Assembly (NCBI GenBank): GCA_902631395.1
Contig: CACOYM010000011.1
Span: 1-64,000 of the forward strand
DNA: 64,000 bases
Reading direction: 5' to 3'
DNA from: Halieaceae bacterium
GTDB taxonomy: Bacteria; Pseudomonadota; Gammaproteobacteria; Pseudomonadales; Halieaceae
Below are positions 48,063 to 60,951 of this stretch, piece after piece. The translations under genes were made by a program, and so were the position numbers. The notes under the pieces were generated by a model. It searched no databases, was not told the origin of the DNA, and worked only from the letters and a program-made list of their open reading frames with translations. Each line of letters begins with the position of its first letter. Position 1 is the stretch's first letter.

Positions 48063-49358
48063 TTATCGCTGGTCTAGAGCAACAAAATCTCGCTGCGCCT
48101 CACCCGTATAGAGTTGTCGAGGGCGCCCAATGCGGTATGACCCACTTATCATTTCGTTCCAATGGGCAATCCAGCCCACAGTTCTTCCGATGGCAAATAT
48201 CACAGTAAACATTGAGGTGGGTATGCCCAGCGCTTTCAAGATGATGCCGGAGTAAAAGTCCACGTTAGGATAAAGTTTTTTCTCTATGAAATACTCGTCT
48301 CTCAAAGCGATTTCTTCCAGCCGCTTCGCGATCTCCAGATTCTCGTCCTTTATGCCGAGTTCAGCGAGTACTTCATCAGCCGCCTGTTTCATGACCTTGG
48401 CGCGCGGATCAAAATTCTTATAGACCCTGTGCCCAAATCCCATCAGTCGGAAGGGATCGTTCTTGTCCTTGGCCTTGGCCACAAACTCTTCGATGCGATC
48501 AACGGAACCGATTTCCTCCAGCATTTTGACGACTGCTTCGTTTGCGCCGCCGTGGGACGGCCCCCACAGCGCAGCGATACCGGCAGCGATACAGGCGAAG
48601 GGGTTCGCCTGCGACGAGCCCGCTAATCGGACCGTAGAGGTAGAGGCGTTTTGCTCATGGTCAGCATGCAGTAAGAAAATGCGGTCCATCGCGCGGGCAC
48701 TGGTCGGCGAGACTGTGGTGGGCTCGCAGGGATTGCCAAACATCATGTGAAGAAAGTTCGCTGCGTAGTCGAGCCGGTTGTCCGGATACATGAACGGTTG
48801 ACCGATCGAGAACTTATAACTCATTGCTGCGATCGTTGGCATTTTCGCTATCAAGCGGAATGCGGCAACCTCGCGATGCCAGGAGTCTGAGATATCCGTG
48901 GAGTCATGATAAAAGGCCGATAGAGCACCCACAACGCCGCACATGATGGCCATGGGATGTGCGTCGCGTCTGAATCCGTTGAAGAACGTTCTGATTTGCT
49001 CATGGACCATTGTGTGGCGCGTCATGATACCCACGAACTCATCTTTTTGCCCGGCGGTTGGTAACTCACCGTTTAGCAGCAAATAGCACGTTTCCAAATA
49101 ATCCGAGTGTTCAGCTAATTGCTCGATAGGATAGCCGCGGTGGAGAAGAATGCCCTTTTCGCCATCTATGAATGTGATTTGTGACTCACAGGAGGCGGTT
49201 GAGGTGAATCCCGGATCGTAAGTGAAATAACCGTTCGCGGTCAGTTTGCCCACATCAACGACGTCCGGACCCAACGTGCCTGAACGGACGGTGAGATCGA
49301 TGCTCTGCTCTGAGCCGTCCTGTTGGGTGAGGTTCAGGGTGGCGTGTTTTTCAGACAT
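48063..49358 (-). CDS. gltA: Citrate synthase GltA
   Basis: The 431-residue type I citrate synthase has the active-site residues in [36 protein letters not shown] and the catalytic Asp in YPNVDFYSG. It condenses acetyl-CoA and oxaloacetate. ATG 49358 aligns with the E. coli start; a GTG five codons upstream is also possible. It is divergent from sdhC, as is usual, with the KAS III-like gene directly downstream. Confidence 0.95.
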   Translation of the reverse strand: MSEKHATLNLTQQDGSEQSIDLTVRSGTLGPDVVDVGKLTANGYFTYDPGFTSTASCESQITFIDGEKGILLHRGYPIEQLAEHSDYLETCYLLLNGELPTAGQKDEFVGIMTRHTMVHEQIRTFFNGFRRDAHPMAIMCGVVGALSAFYHDSTDISDSWHREVAAFRLIAKMPTIAAMSYKFSIGQPFMYPDNRLDYAANFLHMMFGNPCEPTTVSPTSARAMDRIFLLHADHEQNASTSTVRLAGSSQANPFACIAAGIAALWGPSHGGANEAVVKMLEEIGSVDRIEEFVAKAKDKNDPFRLMGFGHRVYKNFDPRAKVMKQAADEVLAELGIKDENLEIAKRLEEIALRDEYFIEKKLYPNVDFYSGIILKALGIPTSMFTVIFAIGRTVGWIAHWNEMISGSYRIGRPRQLYTGEAQRDFVALDQR

Positions 49359-49394
49359 ATGGATGGTTACCACAACAGATTTCAGGAGGCTGCC

Positions 49395-49423
49395 AAACTA
49401 ATGCTGCCGGCTTGTCATGTCAA
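49395..49423 (-). promoter_or_regulatory. Candidate sigma-70 promoter for gltA
   Basis: On the minus strand a consensus TTGACA (49423-49418) is followed after 17 bases by TAGTTT (49400-49395). The -35 is perfect and the -10 is poor. Transcription would start about 30 bases before the gltA ATG. Confidence 0.4.
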
Positions 49424-49515
49424 TTTGAATGGCGCTGTAACTGGTACTTTCGTCGCATCGCGTAACGCTTAACGTCATCCCTGCTGCACCATCGACTCTC
49501 GGGCTTCGTGGCAAA

Positions 49516-49544
49516 TTGTAATCAATTCTTCGCGCACCTATACT
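49516..49544 (+). promoter_or_regulatory. Sigma-70 promoter for sdhC
   Basis: TTGTAA (49516-49521) and TATACT (49539-49544) are separated by exactly 17 bases, in the gltA-sdhC divergent gap. The predicted start is near 49551, about 60 bases before the sdhC GTG. Confidence 0.6.
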
Positions 49545-49555
49545 TTCGCCCGCCA

Positions 49556-49570
49556 CCGATCGTAGATCGG
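49556..49570. promoter_or_regulatory. Dyad at the start of the sdhC leader
   Basis: CCGATC-GTA-GATCGG is a perfect inverted repeat with 6-base arms, beginning about five bases after the predicted sdhC transcription start. It could be an operator that blocks initiation or a 5' hairpin that protects the mRNA. No regulator is assigned. Confidence 0.4.
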
Positions 49571-49612
49571 CGTAGGCGCTTTGGCCACACCGTAATGACC
49601 CTGAGAGTAAAC

Positions 49613-50008
49613 GTGAGATCGACTTCAAAAGACACGCGTCCCGTCAATCTTGATATTGGCACGATTAGCTTGCCTGTAACGGCCTATGCCTCGATCACAC
49701 ATCGGGTAACGGGTGTAGTGATGTTCTTTGCCAGCTTTTTGATGTTGTGGGCTCTGGATATGAGTCTCGCCTCTGAAGCCTCTTTTAATAACGTGGCGGC
49801 GATTCTCGGCTCACCACTGGCTCGCTTCATCTCATGGGGCATAGCATCTGTGCTCACCTACCACGCTTTGGCAGGTATCAAGCATCTGATAATGGACGCG
49901 GGCGTGGGAGAAACCATGCGAGGAGGTGTCATTGGAGCCCGCATTGTCTTTACACTGGCCATCGGCGCCGCCGCCATTTGGGGGGTGTTGATATGGCGAC
50001 TTCAATAA
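49613..50008 (+). CDS. sdhC: Succinate dehydrogenase cytochrome b556 subunit
   Basis: The 131-residue membrane protein starts MRSTSKDTRPVNLD, like E. coli SdhC, and has three helices. The heme-ligand region SITHRVTGVVMF and the second conserved His region YHALAGIKHLIMD are present. GTG 49613 was chosen over ATG 49595 because it gives the family N-terminus and follows GAGAG. It anchors SdhAB and binds ubiquinone. It overlaps sdhD by 16 bases. Confidence 0.92.
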   Translation: MRSTSKDTRPVNLDIGTISLPVTAYASITHRVTGVVMFFASFLMLWALDMSLASEASFNNVAAILGSPLARFISWGIASVLTYHALAGIKHLIMDAGVGETMRGGVIGARIVFTLAIGAAAIWGVLIWRLQ

Positions 50009-50352
50009 TAAGCCTCCGACGCACAGGGCTCTCAGATTGGTTGATTCAGCGCGCCAGCGCTTTAGTGCTGCTTACGTATTTTATCTTGATTGCATGCCAG
50101 TTGCTTGGTTCAGTTGATTACATTTCGTGGCGCGGCCTTTTTGATCAAACCTGGATGAAGATATTCACGTTGCTAGCGGCTTTGTCACTGGCAGCACATG
50201 CATGGATAGGACTTTGGTCTGTTACCACCGATTACTTGACAGAAAGGTTGTTGGGACCGAAGGGCAAGTCCATTAGGCTTCTATGCCAGATAGGGACGTC
50301 ATCGGCTCTCATCGGATATGTCATCTGGATCATCGTCATCGTCTGGAGATAG
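49993..50352 (+). CDS. sdhD: Succinate dehydrogenase membrane anchor subunit
   Basis: The 119-residue protein has three membrane helices and the SdhD motifs GLSDWLIQRASALVLLTY and AHAWIGLWSVTTDYL, the latter with the heme-ligand His and quinone-site Asp-Tyr. Its ATG lies inside the end of sdhC, giving translational coupling. Confidence 0.92.
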   Translation: MATSIISLRRTGLSDWLIQRASALVLLTYFILIACQLLGSVDYISWRGLFDQTWMKIFTLLAALSLAAHAWIGLWSVTTDYLTERLLGPKGKSIRLLCQIGTSSALIGYVIWIIVIVWR

Positions 50353-50421
50353 CAGACGGCGGGTGGTATTCAACTGGGAAAGGGTGCTAGCGGTAACAGG
50401 TTTGCCGGGAAAATTTTTGTT

Positions 50422-52185
50422 ATGAGAACGATATCGTTTGACGGGGTGATTATTGGCGGCGGCGGAGCTGGAATGCGCGCGGCACTTCAGCTTGCCCAGT
50501 CTGGGTACAAGACTGCAGTTATTTCGAAAGTTTTTCCGACGCGGTCACACACAGTCTCTGCACAGGGCGGCATCACCTGTGCGATTGCGAGTGCTGATCC
50601 ACAAGATGATTGGCGCTGGCATATGTACGACACCGTCAAGGGCTCTGACTACATTGGCGATCAAGATGCGATCGAATATATGTGTTCGGTGGGCCCCGAG
50701 GCAATCTTCGAGCTGGAGCATATGGGGCTACCATTCTCTCGTACAGATGAGGGCCGTATTTACCAGCGTCCGTTCGGGGGCCAGTCAAAAAACTTTGGTG
50801 AAGGCGGTCAGGCAGCGCGGACCTGTGCGGCAGCAGACAGGACAGGGCATGCTTTGCTTCACACGCTCTACCAGAACAACATTAAGAACGAGACAGTCTT
50901 CTTTAATGAGTGGTTCGCCGCTGATCTCGTAAAGAATCAGGACGGTGCGGTTGTGGGCGTTATCGCAATTTGCATCGAAACAGGCGAGACCGTCTACGTG
51001 AAGTCCAAAGCTACAGTATTCGCAACCGGTGGCGCGGGGCGGATATACGCCTCAACGACGAATGCTCATATCAACACGGGCGATGGTATGGGAATGGCGC
51101 TGCGCGCAGGAGTCCCCGCGCAGGACATGGAGATGTGGCAGTTCCACCCGACAGGCATTTACGGTGCCGGTACGCTGGTTACCGAGGGGTGCCGAGGAGA
51201 GGGCGGGTACCTCATCAACAAGGATGGTGAGCGCTTCATGGAGCGATATGCGCCAAACGCCAAGGACCTAGCGGGACGAGATGTGGTTGCACGCTCCATG
51301 GTTCTCGAAATTTTGGAGGGGCGTGGCTGCGGGCCCAATGGAGACCACGTCAAATTAAAGCTTGACCATCTCGGGGAGGAGGTACTTGAGTCGCGACTGC
51401 CCGGGATCTGTGAGCTCAGCCGGACTTTTGCTCATGTTGACCCCGTCAAAGAGCCTATTCCTGTTGTGCCGACCTGCCATTACATGATGGGCGGTATCCC
51501 TACTAATGTGCATGGTCAAGCCCTGACGGTCGACGCTGGCGGTGATGATGCTGTTATTCCAGGGTTGTATGCCTGCGGCGAGGTTGCTTGCGTATCGGTG
51601 CACGGCGCAAATCGTTTGGGTGGTAACTCTCTCCTAGATCTCGTGGTATTCGGTCGCGCCTCTGGTTTGTTTATCGAGAAGTCGCTGCGCGAAGGTATAG
51701 AGCTTCGTGATGCGTCGCAGACCGACATTGAAGCAGCAGGTGACCGGCTTAACGCTCTGAACGAACGTGAGTCGGGCGAGCAGGTCGCACCACTGCGGCA
51801 TGAGTTGCAGGAGATTATGCAGAATCATTTTGGGGTGTTTCGCACCGGTGAATTTATGCGCGAGGGAATCAAGAAGTTGGCGGATCTTCGTGAACGAGTT
51901 GAAAATGTTGCGCTTGCCGACCGCTCAAGCGCTTTCAATACCTCCCGTATCGAATGTCTTGAGTTGCAGAATTTGTTTGAGACTGCTGAGGCGACCGCTA
52001 TAGTCGCTGAGGCTCGAGATGAAAGTCGCGGGGCACACGCGCGAGAAGACTTTACAGAGCGGGACGACGAAAATTGGTTATGTCATTCGCTCTATTTCAG
52101 TGAAAATAAAAAGGTGGCGAAGCGCGGTGTGAATTTCACACCTAACACTGTTGAGACATTTCAGCCCAAAGCCAGAAGTTACTGA
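50422..52185 (+). CDS. sdhA: Succinate dehydrogenase flavoprotein subunit
   Basis: The 587-residue subunit has the FAD motif [11 protein letters not shown] (12-22), the covalent flavin His43 in [11 protein letters not shown], catalytic residues in the HPTGIYGAG and GCRGEGG regions, and the C-terminal Lys/Arg-rich capping domain. It oxidises succinate to fumarate and passes electrons to SdhB. Confidence 0.96.
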   Translation: MRTISFDGVIIGGGGAGMRAALQLAQSGYKTAVISKVFPTRSHTVSAQGGITCAIASADPQDDWRWHMYDTVKGSDYIGDQDAIEYMCSVGPEAIFELEHMGLPFSRTDEGRIYQRPFGGQSKNFGEGGQAARTCAAADRTGHALLHTLYQNNIKNETVFFNEWFAADLVKNQDGAVVGVIAICIETGETVYVKSKATVFATGGAGRIYASTTNAHINTGDGMGMALRAGVPAQDMEMWQFHPTGIYGAGTLVTEGCRGEGGYLINKDGERFMERYAPNAKDLAGRDVVARSMVLEILEGRGCGPNGDHVKLKLDHLGEEVLESRLPGICELSRTFAHVDPVKEPIPVVPTCHYMMGGIPTNVHGQALTVDAGGDDAVIPGLYACGEVACVSVHGANRLGGNSLLDLVVFGRASGLFIEKSLREGIELRDASQTDIEAAGDRLNALNERESGEQVAPLRHELQEIMQNHFGVFRTGEFMREGIKKLADLRERVENVALADRSSAFNTSRIECLELQNLFETAEATAIVAEARDESRGAHAREDFTERDDENWLCHSLYFSENKKVAKRGVNFTPNTVETFQPKARSY

Positions 52186-52205
52186 TTATTTTGGAGTATC
52201 AGTCA

Positions 52206-52913
52206 ATGCTACAGGTGAGCCTCTACCGTTATAACCCCGAGACCGATGACGCTCCATTCATGCAGGATTTCGCTGTGGAGACTGGCGGGAGAGATTTGAT
52301 GGTGCTGGATGTTCTGGAGCTCATCAAGGCTGAGCACGATGGCAGCGTCACGTATCGTAGAAGTTGCCGGGAAGGTGTATGCGGCTCGGACGGGCTCAAC
52401 ATGAACGGTAAAAATGGCTTGGCCTGCATCACGCCCCTATCTGACACGGTAAAACACGGTCGCTTGGTTATCCGGCCGTTACCAGGTTTGCCAGTCATAC
52501 GGGACTTAGTAGTTGATATGAGCCTGTTCTACGCACAGTATGAGAAGATTCAGCCTTATCTCCAGAACCCAACGCCCGCGCCTACGATTGAGCGCCTTCA
52601 GTCGCCAGAAGAGCGAGCACAGTTGGACGGGCTTTATGAGTGCATTCTCTGCGCTTGTTGCTCGACTAGTTGTCCGTCCTTCTGGTGGAACCCAGATAGA
52701 TTTGTCGGGCCTGCGGGCTTGTTGCAGGCTTATCGCTTCCTCGCCGACAGTCGTGACACTGCAACCGAGGATCGGTTGTCGAAACTTGAGGACCCGTTCA
52801 GCGTCTTTCGGTGCCATGGTATCCAGAACTGTGTCAACGTTTGTCCCAAAGGCTTAAACCCCACCAAGGCTATTGGCCACATCCGCACGATGTTACTTAA
52901 TCGCGCCACTTGA
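52206..52913 (+). CDS. sdhB: Succinate dehydrogenase iron-sulfur subunit
   Basis: The 235-residue subunit has the 2Fe-2S cysteines in CREGVCGSDGLNMNG and ACITPL. The 4Fe-4S and 3Fe-4S cysteines are in CILCACCSTSCPSFWWN and CVNVCPKGLNP. ATG 52206 is preferred over TTG 52191: GGAG lies ten bases before it and the resulting length fits the family. It carries electrons from SdhA to the quinone site. Confidence 0.96.
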   Translation: MLQVSLYRYNPETDDAPFMQDFAVETGGRDLMVLDVLELIKAEHDGSVTYRRSCREGVCGSDGLNMNGKNGLACITPLSDTVKHGRLVIRPLPGLPVIRDLVVDMSLFYAQYEKIQPYLQNPTPAPTIERLQSPEERAQLDGLYECILCACCSTSCPSFWWNPDRFVGPAGLLQAYRFLADSRDTATEDRLSKLEDPFSVFRCHGIQNCVNVCPKGLNPTKAIGHIRTMLLNRAT

Positions 52914-52961
52914 GCCGCTCGAAGCAAAGGCATACCCCTAAGTTATATTTTAACTGAAATT

Positions 52962-52980
52962 GGTTATGGATATCATAACC
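52962..52980. promoter_or_regulatory. Inverted repeat in the sdhB-sucA gap
   Basis: GGTTATG-GATAT-CATAACC is a perfect 7-base-arm repeat in the AT-rich start of the 227-base gap between sdhB and sucA. There is no T-tract after it. It may be an operator or mRNA stabilising hairpin. A TTGACT at 52992-52997 follows, but no convincing -10 at the right distance. Nothing else is seen in the gap. Confidence 0.35.
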
Positions 52981-53140
52981 TATATGAATAATTGACTCCT
53001 GCGCGGCGTATTTTGTCAGTATTGCCATGGTTACAAGTGAACGCCATAGCGCTTTTTAGAGCGTCTCGTCCTAAACTCAACTGATAAAAGGGCGCAGGTC
53101 TCTGCGACAACATAAATATCGCTGAAGGAAGGGGGCTTCT

Positions 53141-56008
53141 GTGACGCAGGCAACTCCACTAAAGGGAATGCTGGCCCAATGGGCTTCCTCGCATATAGCA
53201 GGTGGCAACTCAGCTTACGTTGACGCGCTTTACGAAGGTTACTTGCAAGACCCCAACGGCGTACCCGCCGATTGGCGTGATTATTTCGACCAACTTCCTC
53301 GCGTCTCTACTGAAGCCACCGCACCTCATGACATTCCTCACTCAGTATTGCGGAAGCGATATGCGCGGATCTCCAAGATGCGCGTGCGAACGGACGCGAC
53401 CGCCTCTCATGACTCTCACGCAACGGACTACGAGCGAAAGCAGGTTAGAGCCGTACAGCTGATATCTGCTTATCGTCAGCGGGGGCATCAGCAGGCCAAG
53501 CTTGACCCTCTAGGGCTTGCAGATCGGGCAACCGTTCCCGACTTGACGCTCGGATTCCATGAGCTGAGCGAGGCAGATCTAGATACAACATTTCAGGTCG
53601 GCACTGTCTATTTCGGGCGCGCGGAAGCGACATTGGCGCAGATCCGCGCGGATCTGCAAGCAACCTATTGCGGTCAGGTTGGCGCGGAATTCATGCACAT
53701 TGTCGACACCGAAGAGCGACATTGGATTATGAGTCGCATGGAGGCGGTGCGCAGTGCGCCCGAGTTCAGCCCGCAGCAGCGCCTGAACATATTGCGACAG
53801 CTTAATGGTGCGGAGGGTTTAGAGCGCTCGTTGGGTAGTAAATACCCGGGAACAAAGCGTTTTGGTCTGGAGGGGGGTGAGAGCCTCATTCCGATGATGG
53901 CTGAGGCGATCCAGCGAATTGGTGGGTATGGCGCCAAAGAAATCTGTATCGGTATGGCCCACCGCGGTCGATTGAATGTGCTGGTCAACATTCTCGGCAA
54001 GAATCCCGTCGACTTATTTGACGAATTTGAGGGACGCGCAACCTACATTGGATCGGGTGACGTTAAGTACCATCAGGGTTTTTCTTCCAACATGATGACG
54101 CCCGGCGGCGAAGTGCACCTGTCACTATCGTTTAATCCCTCACATCTGGAAATTGTTTCACCGGTGGTGGAAGGATCTGTTCGCGCCCGACAAGACCGTC
54201 GCGAGGATCCGCTAGGCAAGTCCGTGGTGCCGATTGTGATTCATGGTGATGCGGCTTTTGCTGGTCAGGGCGTCGTGATGGAAACGTTCCAGATGTCTCA
54301 AACACGGGCCTATCGCACGGGCGGTACCCTGCACATAGTGCTGAATAACCAGATTGGCTTCACTACCAGCGAGCGAGCGGACGCGCGTTCCACTGAGTAC
54401 TGTACCGATATTGCAAAGATGGTTCAGGCCCCCATTTTTCACGTCAATGGTGATGACCCAGAGGCAGCAGTATTTGTTGCGCAGCTAGCGGTGGATTACC
54501 GAAATCAGTTCAACAAAGACGTGGTGATTGATCTTATCTGTTATCGGCGCCGTGGCCACAACGAGGCAGATGAGCCCTCGGTCACCCAGCCGGCCATGTA
54601 CGAAAAGATTAAATCCCACCAGTCCACCAGAGCGCTATACGCGCAGAGCCTGATTGCCGATGGTCTTCTGAGTGATCAAGATGATAGCGATTGGGTAGAA
54701 CAGTATCGTGAGGCGCTTGAGCGTGATGCGCCTTTAGTCAGTTCGCTTGTATCGGAGCCAAATAAAGCCATGTTCGTCGACTGGTCTCCTTATCTCGGGC
54801 ATCGCTGGGATGCGGCGGCAGACACCTCTGTACCATTGGGCACCTTGAGGATCTTGTCAGAGCAGGTCAACGCTGTCCCGGAGGGCGAAGCGGCCCATCG
54901 CATAGTCAAAAAGCTCATGTCAGATCGACTCAAAATGGGCACCGGTGCGGCGGAGGTGGACTGGGGCTTTGCGGAGACAATGGCTTACGCGTCATTGCTG
55001 GACGAGGGCTACCCCGTCAGGCTAACAGGACAAGATGTCGGACGGGGGACGTTCAGTCATCGGCACGCGGTGGTGCACAGTCAGCTAGACGGCAAGGCGT
55101 ATGTGCCGCTCATGCATCTCAATGAAAATCAGGCGCCCTTCAGGATTTACGATTCTTTGTTGTCAGAGGAAGCTGTACTGGCATTTGAGTACGGATATGC
55201 TACTACCTCTCCCACTGGACTCGTGGTGTGGGAAGCGCAGTTTGGTGACTTCGCTAATGGCGCACAGGTTGTGATTGATCAGTTTATCTCCAGTGGTGAG
55301 TACAAGTGGAGCCGTCTCTGTGGCTTAACTATGCTCCTGCCCCATGGGTATGAGGGGCAGGGCCCCGAGCACTCGTCCGCGCGGCTTGAGCGGTTTTTAC
55401 AACTGTGTGCGGAGGACAACATTCAGGTGTGCATTCCGAGTACGCCGGCACAGGTTTTTCACATGTTGCGGCGTCAAGCGATAAGGCCTTTGCGTAAGCC
55501 GCTCATCGTCATGACCCCGAAGAGCCTTCTCCGCCACAGGGAGGCCGTCTCGAGGCTCGAGGAATTATCTAGCGGTAGCTTCCAGACGGTCATCGACGAG
55601 ACAGACGCTATCGATTCGCGGGGCGTGAAACGCGTCGTGATGTGCTCTGGTAAGGTTTTCTATGACCTGAGGTCCGCAAGGCGAGACCGCGAGATCACCG
55701 ATATCGCGATCATCCGTATCGAGCAGATGTATCCTTTCCCTAGGTTGGATCTTCAAGAGGTGCTCACGAGGTATTCCAACCTAGAGGACGCGGTCTGGGT
55801 ACAAGAGGAACCGAAAAATCAGGGATCTTGGTACGCGATGCAGAGCCGCCTTTCTACCGTTGTGCAGCTGGGGAACGTGGACGTGGATTTACGCTACGTA
55901 GGTCGCCAGCCGTCGGCGTCAGCCGCAGCAGGTTATCCCGCGCTGCATAAGCGTGAGCAGGAAGCATTCATCGATGAAGCTCTGGGGCCGATGCCCTGTG
56001 GCTCCTAA
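53141..56008 (+). CDS. sucA: 2-oxoglutarate dehydrogenase E1 component
   Basis: The 955-residue thiamine diphosphate enzyme starts with the small E2-binding segment (GGNSAYVDALYEGYLQDP). Further motifs are GMAHRGRLNVL, the ThDP motif with HVNGDDPEA, and the transketolase-like C-terminal half with GQDVGRGTFSHRH and LMLLPHGYEGQGPEHSSAR-type residues. It decarboxylates 2-oxoglutarate. The start is a GTG after AAGGAAGGGGG. Confidence 0.95.
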   Translation: MTQATPLKGMLAQWASSHIAGGNSAYVDALYEGYLQDPNGVPADWRDYFDQLPRVSTEATAPHDIPHSVLRKRYARISKMRVRTDATASHDSHATDYERKQVRAVQLISAYRQRGHQQAKLDPLGLADRATVPDLTLGFHELSEADLDTTFQVGTVYFGRAEATLAQIRADLQATYCGQVGAEFMHIVDTEERHWIMSRMEAVRSAPEFSPQQRLNILRQLNGAEGLERSLGSKYPGTKRFGLEGGESLIPMMAEAIQRIGGYGAKEICIGMAHRGRLNVLVNILGKNPVDLFDEFEGRATYIGSGDVKYHQGFSSNMMTPGGEVHLSLSFNPSHLEIVSPVVEGSVRARQDRREDPLGKSVVPIVIHGDAAFAGQGVVMETFQMSQTRAYRTGGTLHIVLNNQIGFTTSERADARSTEYCTDIAKMVQAPIFHVNGDDPEAAVFVAQLAVDYRNQFNKDVVIDLICYRRRGHNEADEPSVTQPAMYEKIKSHQSTRALYAQSLIADGLLSDQDDSDWVEQYREALERDAPLVSSLVSEPNKAMFVDWSPYLGHRWDAAADTSVPLGTLRILSEQVNAVPEGEAAHRIVKKLMSDRLKMGTGAAEVDWGFAETMAYASLLDEGYPVRLTGQDVGRGTFSHRHAVVHSQLDGKAYVPLMHLNENQAPFRIYDSLLSEEAVLAFEYGYATTSPTGLVVWEAQFGDFANGAQVVIDQFISSGEYKWSRLCGLTMLLPHGYEGQGPEHSSARLERFLQLCAEDNIQVCIPSTPAQVFHMLRRQAIRPLRKPLIVMTPKSLLRHREAVSRLEELSSGSFQTVIDETDAIDSRGVKRVVMCSGKVFYDLRSARRDREITDIAIIRIEQMYPFPRLDLQEVLTRYSNLEDAVWVQEEPKNQGSWYAMQSRLSTVVQLGNVDVDLRYVGRQPSASAAAGYPALHKREQEAFIDEALGPMPCGS

Positions 56009-56023
56009 AAAGAGGACGCTGCT

Positions 56024-58712
<2,689 letters not shown>

Positions 58713-58738
58713 TAACAAAGACACAAGCGGAATCGATT

Positions 58739-58767
58739 ACCCGGTCGCCGGTGCTTATGAACCGGGT
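58739..58767 (+). promoter_or_regulatory. Hairpin in the lpd-sucC gap
   Basis: ACCCGGT and ACCGGGT form 7-base arms around a 15-base loop that contains a second small CCGG-TCG-CCGG stem. It ends 18 bases before the sucC ATG. No T-tract follows, so an mRNA processing or stability element, or a partial attenuator, is more likely than a terminator. Confidence 0.4.
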
Positions 58768-58785
58768 GCGTATTGAGGGAAAACT

Positions 58786-59955
58786 ATGAACTTGCATGAG
58801 TACCAAGCTAAGACGCTATTTGCAGACTACGGGCTTCCCGTCTCAGCGGCGGTTGCGGTTGATTCTGCTGAGGCCGCGGTGAAGGCCGCTACCGACATTG
58901 GTGGAGAACGTTGGGTAGTCAAGGCGCAGGTTCATGCGGGGGGCCGGGGCAAGGCAGGCGGGGTTAAACTGGTAGACAGTCCGGAAGCCGCGGGTCAGTT
59001 TGCTGAGCAGTGGCTCGGTGAGCATTTGGTGACGTATCAAACTAATGCGTCCGGGCAGCCAGTGTCTCGCATTTTGGTTGAATCGTGCATCGGTATCAGG
59101 GACGAGCTGTATTTGGGCGCGGTTGTAGATCGCGCCTCACGACGTATCGTCTTCATGGCCTCTACTGAGGGCGGTGTTGAGATCGAAAAAGTGGCGGAAG
59201 AAACGCCCGAAAAGATACTCAAGGCTGAGATTGATCCCCTGCTTGGGGCACAGGCGTTTCAGGGCAGAGATCTGGCCTTCCGCCTGGGCTTGGCGGGTGT
59301 GCAGATCAAGCAGTTTGTCACTATTTTTCTGGGCCTGGCAAAGCTCTTTACGGACAAAGATCTTGCACTTATCGAGGTCAATCCATTAGTAATTACGGAT
59401 GAGGGCAACCTGCACTGCTTAGATGCCAAGGTAGTGGTAGATTCCAACGCCCTGTACCGTCAACCTGAACTTGAGGCGATGCACGACCCCTCTCAGGAAG
59501 ACGAGCGCGAGGCACACGCCGCGCAGTGGGAACTGAACTACGTGGCGCTGGATGGCAGCATCGGCTGCATGGTCAATGGTGCGGGCTTGGCCATGGGTAC
59601 TATGGACATCGTCAAGCTGCATGGCGGCATGCCGGCTAATTTTCTTGATGTCGGGGGCGGCGCCACGAAAGAGCGGGTCACCGAGGCGTTCAAGATCATC
59701 CTGTCTGACAACAATGTGAGAGCCGTACTGATCAATATATTTGGCGGTATTGTTCGTTGCGACCTCATTGCAGAGGGCGTGATCAGAGCAGTAGAAGGTG
59801 TGGGCGTTGCAGTGCCTGTGGTTGTTCGCCTTGAGGGTAATAACGCGGCACTGGGCCGTCAGGCACTCGCTGAGAGTGGATTAAATATTGAGGCAGCAGA
59901 GAGTCTCGCGGATGCTGCTCAAAAAGTCGTGGCTGCCGCGGGAGGTGCGGCATGA
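58786..59955 (+). CDS. sucC: Succinyl-CoA synthetase beta subunit
   Basis: The 389-residue ATP-grasp protein starts [12 protein letters not shown] and has [16 protein letters not shown] for nucleotide binding and [11 protein letters not shown] in the C-terminal CoA-ligase domain. With SucD it makes ATP or GTP from succinyl-CoA. Its end overlaps sucD (ATGA). Confidence 0.96.
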   Translation: MNLHEYQAKTLFADYGLPVSAAVAVDSAEAAVKAATDIGGERWVVKAQVHAGGRGKAGGVKLVDSPEAAGQFAEQWLGEHLVTYQTNASGQPVSRILVESCIGIRDELYLGAVVDRASRRIVFMASTEGGVEIEKVAEETPEKILKAEIDPLLGAQAFQGRDLAFRLGLAGVQIKQFVTIFLGLAKLFTDKDLALIEVNPLVITDEGNLHCLDAKVVVDSNALYRQPELEAMHDPSQEDEREAHAAQWELNYVALDGSIGCMVNGAGLAMGTMDIVKLHGGMPANFLDVGGGATKERVTEAFKIILSDNNVRAVLINIFGGIVRCDLIAEGVIRAVEGVGVAVPVVVRLEGNNAALGRQALAESGLNIEAAESLADAAQKVVAAAGGAA

Positions 59956-60824
59956 GTATCTTGGTTAACGCCGGGACTCGCGTGGTTTGTCAGGGATTTA
60001 CTGGTTCTCAAGGAACCTTCCACTCGCAACAGGCGATTGCCTATGGCACACAGTTGGTGGGTGGCGTAACCCCTGGGAAAGGAGGGCAGACACATCTGGG
60101 CCTACCAGTATTCAACACGGTTACCGAGGCAGTCGCTCAAACATCGGCCAATGCATCGGTCATCTACGTGCCAGCGCCGTTTTGCAAGGACTCTATTCTC
60201 GAGGCGGCTTACGCCGGGATTGAGCTCATTGTTTGCATTACCGAAGGCGTACCGACCCTCGACATGCTGGATGCCAAGGTGAAATGTGACGAATTGGGCG
60301 CGAGGTTGATAGGCCCGAATTGTCCTGGCGTGATTACGCCCGGAGAGTGCAAAATCGGCATCATGCCCGCGGAAATACATCTGCCCGGCAGGGTTGGTAT
60401 TGTCTCGCGTTCCGGTACGCTGACTTATGAAGCGGTCAAACAAACGACAGATGTGGGGTATGGGCAGTCCACCTGCGTGGGCATTGGTGGCGACCCCATT
60501 CCGGGATCAAACTTCATCGACATCTTGGGACTCTTCCAGGATGACGCCTCCTCAGAAGCCATCGTAATGATTGGCGAGATTGGCGGTACGGCGGAGGAGG
60601 AGGCGGCAGAGTTTATCCGCAGCAATGTCTCAAAGCCGGTAGTGTCGTACATTGCCGGCGTGACGGCTCCAAAAGGTAAGCGCATGGGCCATGCAGGCGC
60701 TATCATTTCTGGCGGCAAAGGCACTGCCGATGAGAAGTTTGCTGCTTTAGAATCCGCAGGCGTCAGCACAGTGCGATCGCTGGCTGATATCGGTGCCGCA
60801 CTGCAAGAAGTCACCGGCTGGTAA
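59952..60824 (+). CDS. sucD: Succinyl-CoA synthetase alpha subunit
   Basis: The 290-residue subunit has the CoA-binding [23 protein letters not shown] and the active-site phosphohistidine H247 in [16 protein letters not shown]. It ends the sdhCDAB-sucAB-lpd-sucCD series, and a terminator-like hairpin follows 20 bases later. Confidence 0.96.
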   Translation: MSILVNAGTRVVCQGFTGSQGTFHSQQAIAYGTQLVGGVTPGKGGQTHLGLPVFNTVTEAVAQTSANASVIYVPAPFCKDSILEAAYAGIELIVCITEGVPTLDMLDAKVKCDELGARLIGPNCPGVITPGECKIGIMPAEIHLPGRVGIVSRSGTLTYEAVKQTTDVGYGQSTCVGIGGDPIPGSNFIDILGLFQDDASSEAIVMIGEIGGTAEEEAAEFIRSNVSKPVVSYIAGVTAPKGKRMGHAGAIISGGKGTADEKFAALESAGVSTVRSLADIGAALQEVTGW

Positions 60825-60843
60825 GCCCGCAGTTGTTATCGAT

Positions 60844-60870
60844 AAAGCCCGCTCACGCTGGTTTTTTTTT
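60844..60870 (+). terminator. Rho-independent terminator after sucD
   Basis: AAAGCC pairs with GGTTTT (one G-T pair), with an inner GC/GC step and a TCAC loop, followed by a run of nine T. The stem is modest and has one mismatch, but the T-tract and the position after the last suc gene support it. Confidence 0.55.
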
Positions 60871-60891
60871 ACCTCTCTCCGCAGGCGATGC

Positions 60892-60918
60892 CTTGAAAAT
60901 AGGCGATTCAAGCCCCAT
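60892..60918 (+). promoter_or_regulatory. Sigma-32 heat-shock promoter of htpG
   Basis: CTTGAAA (60892-60898), a 14-base spacer and CCCCAT (60913-60918) followed by CT match the RpoH consensus at every core position. Transcription would start about 25-30 bases before the htpG ATG. It lies just past the sucD terminator, so htpG is an independent heat-shock unit. Confidence 0.85.
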
Positions 60919-60951
60919 CTCCCCACCATACGCAAACTAAGGAACCTTATA

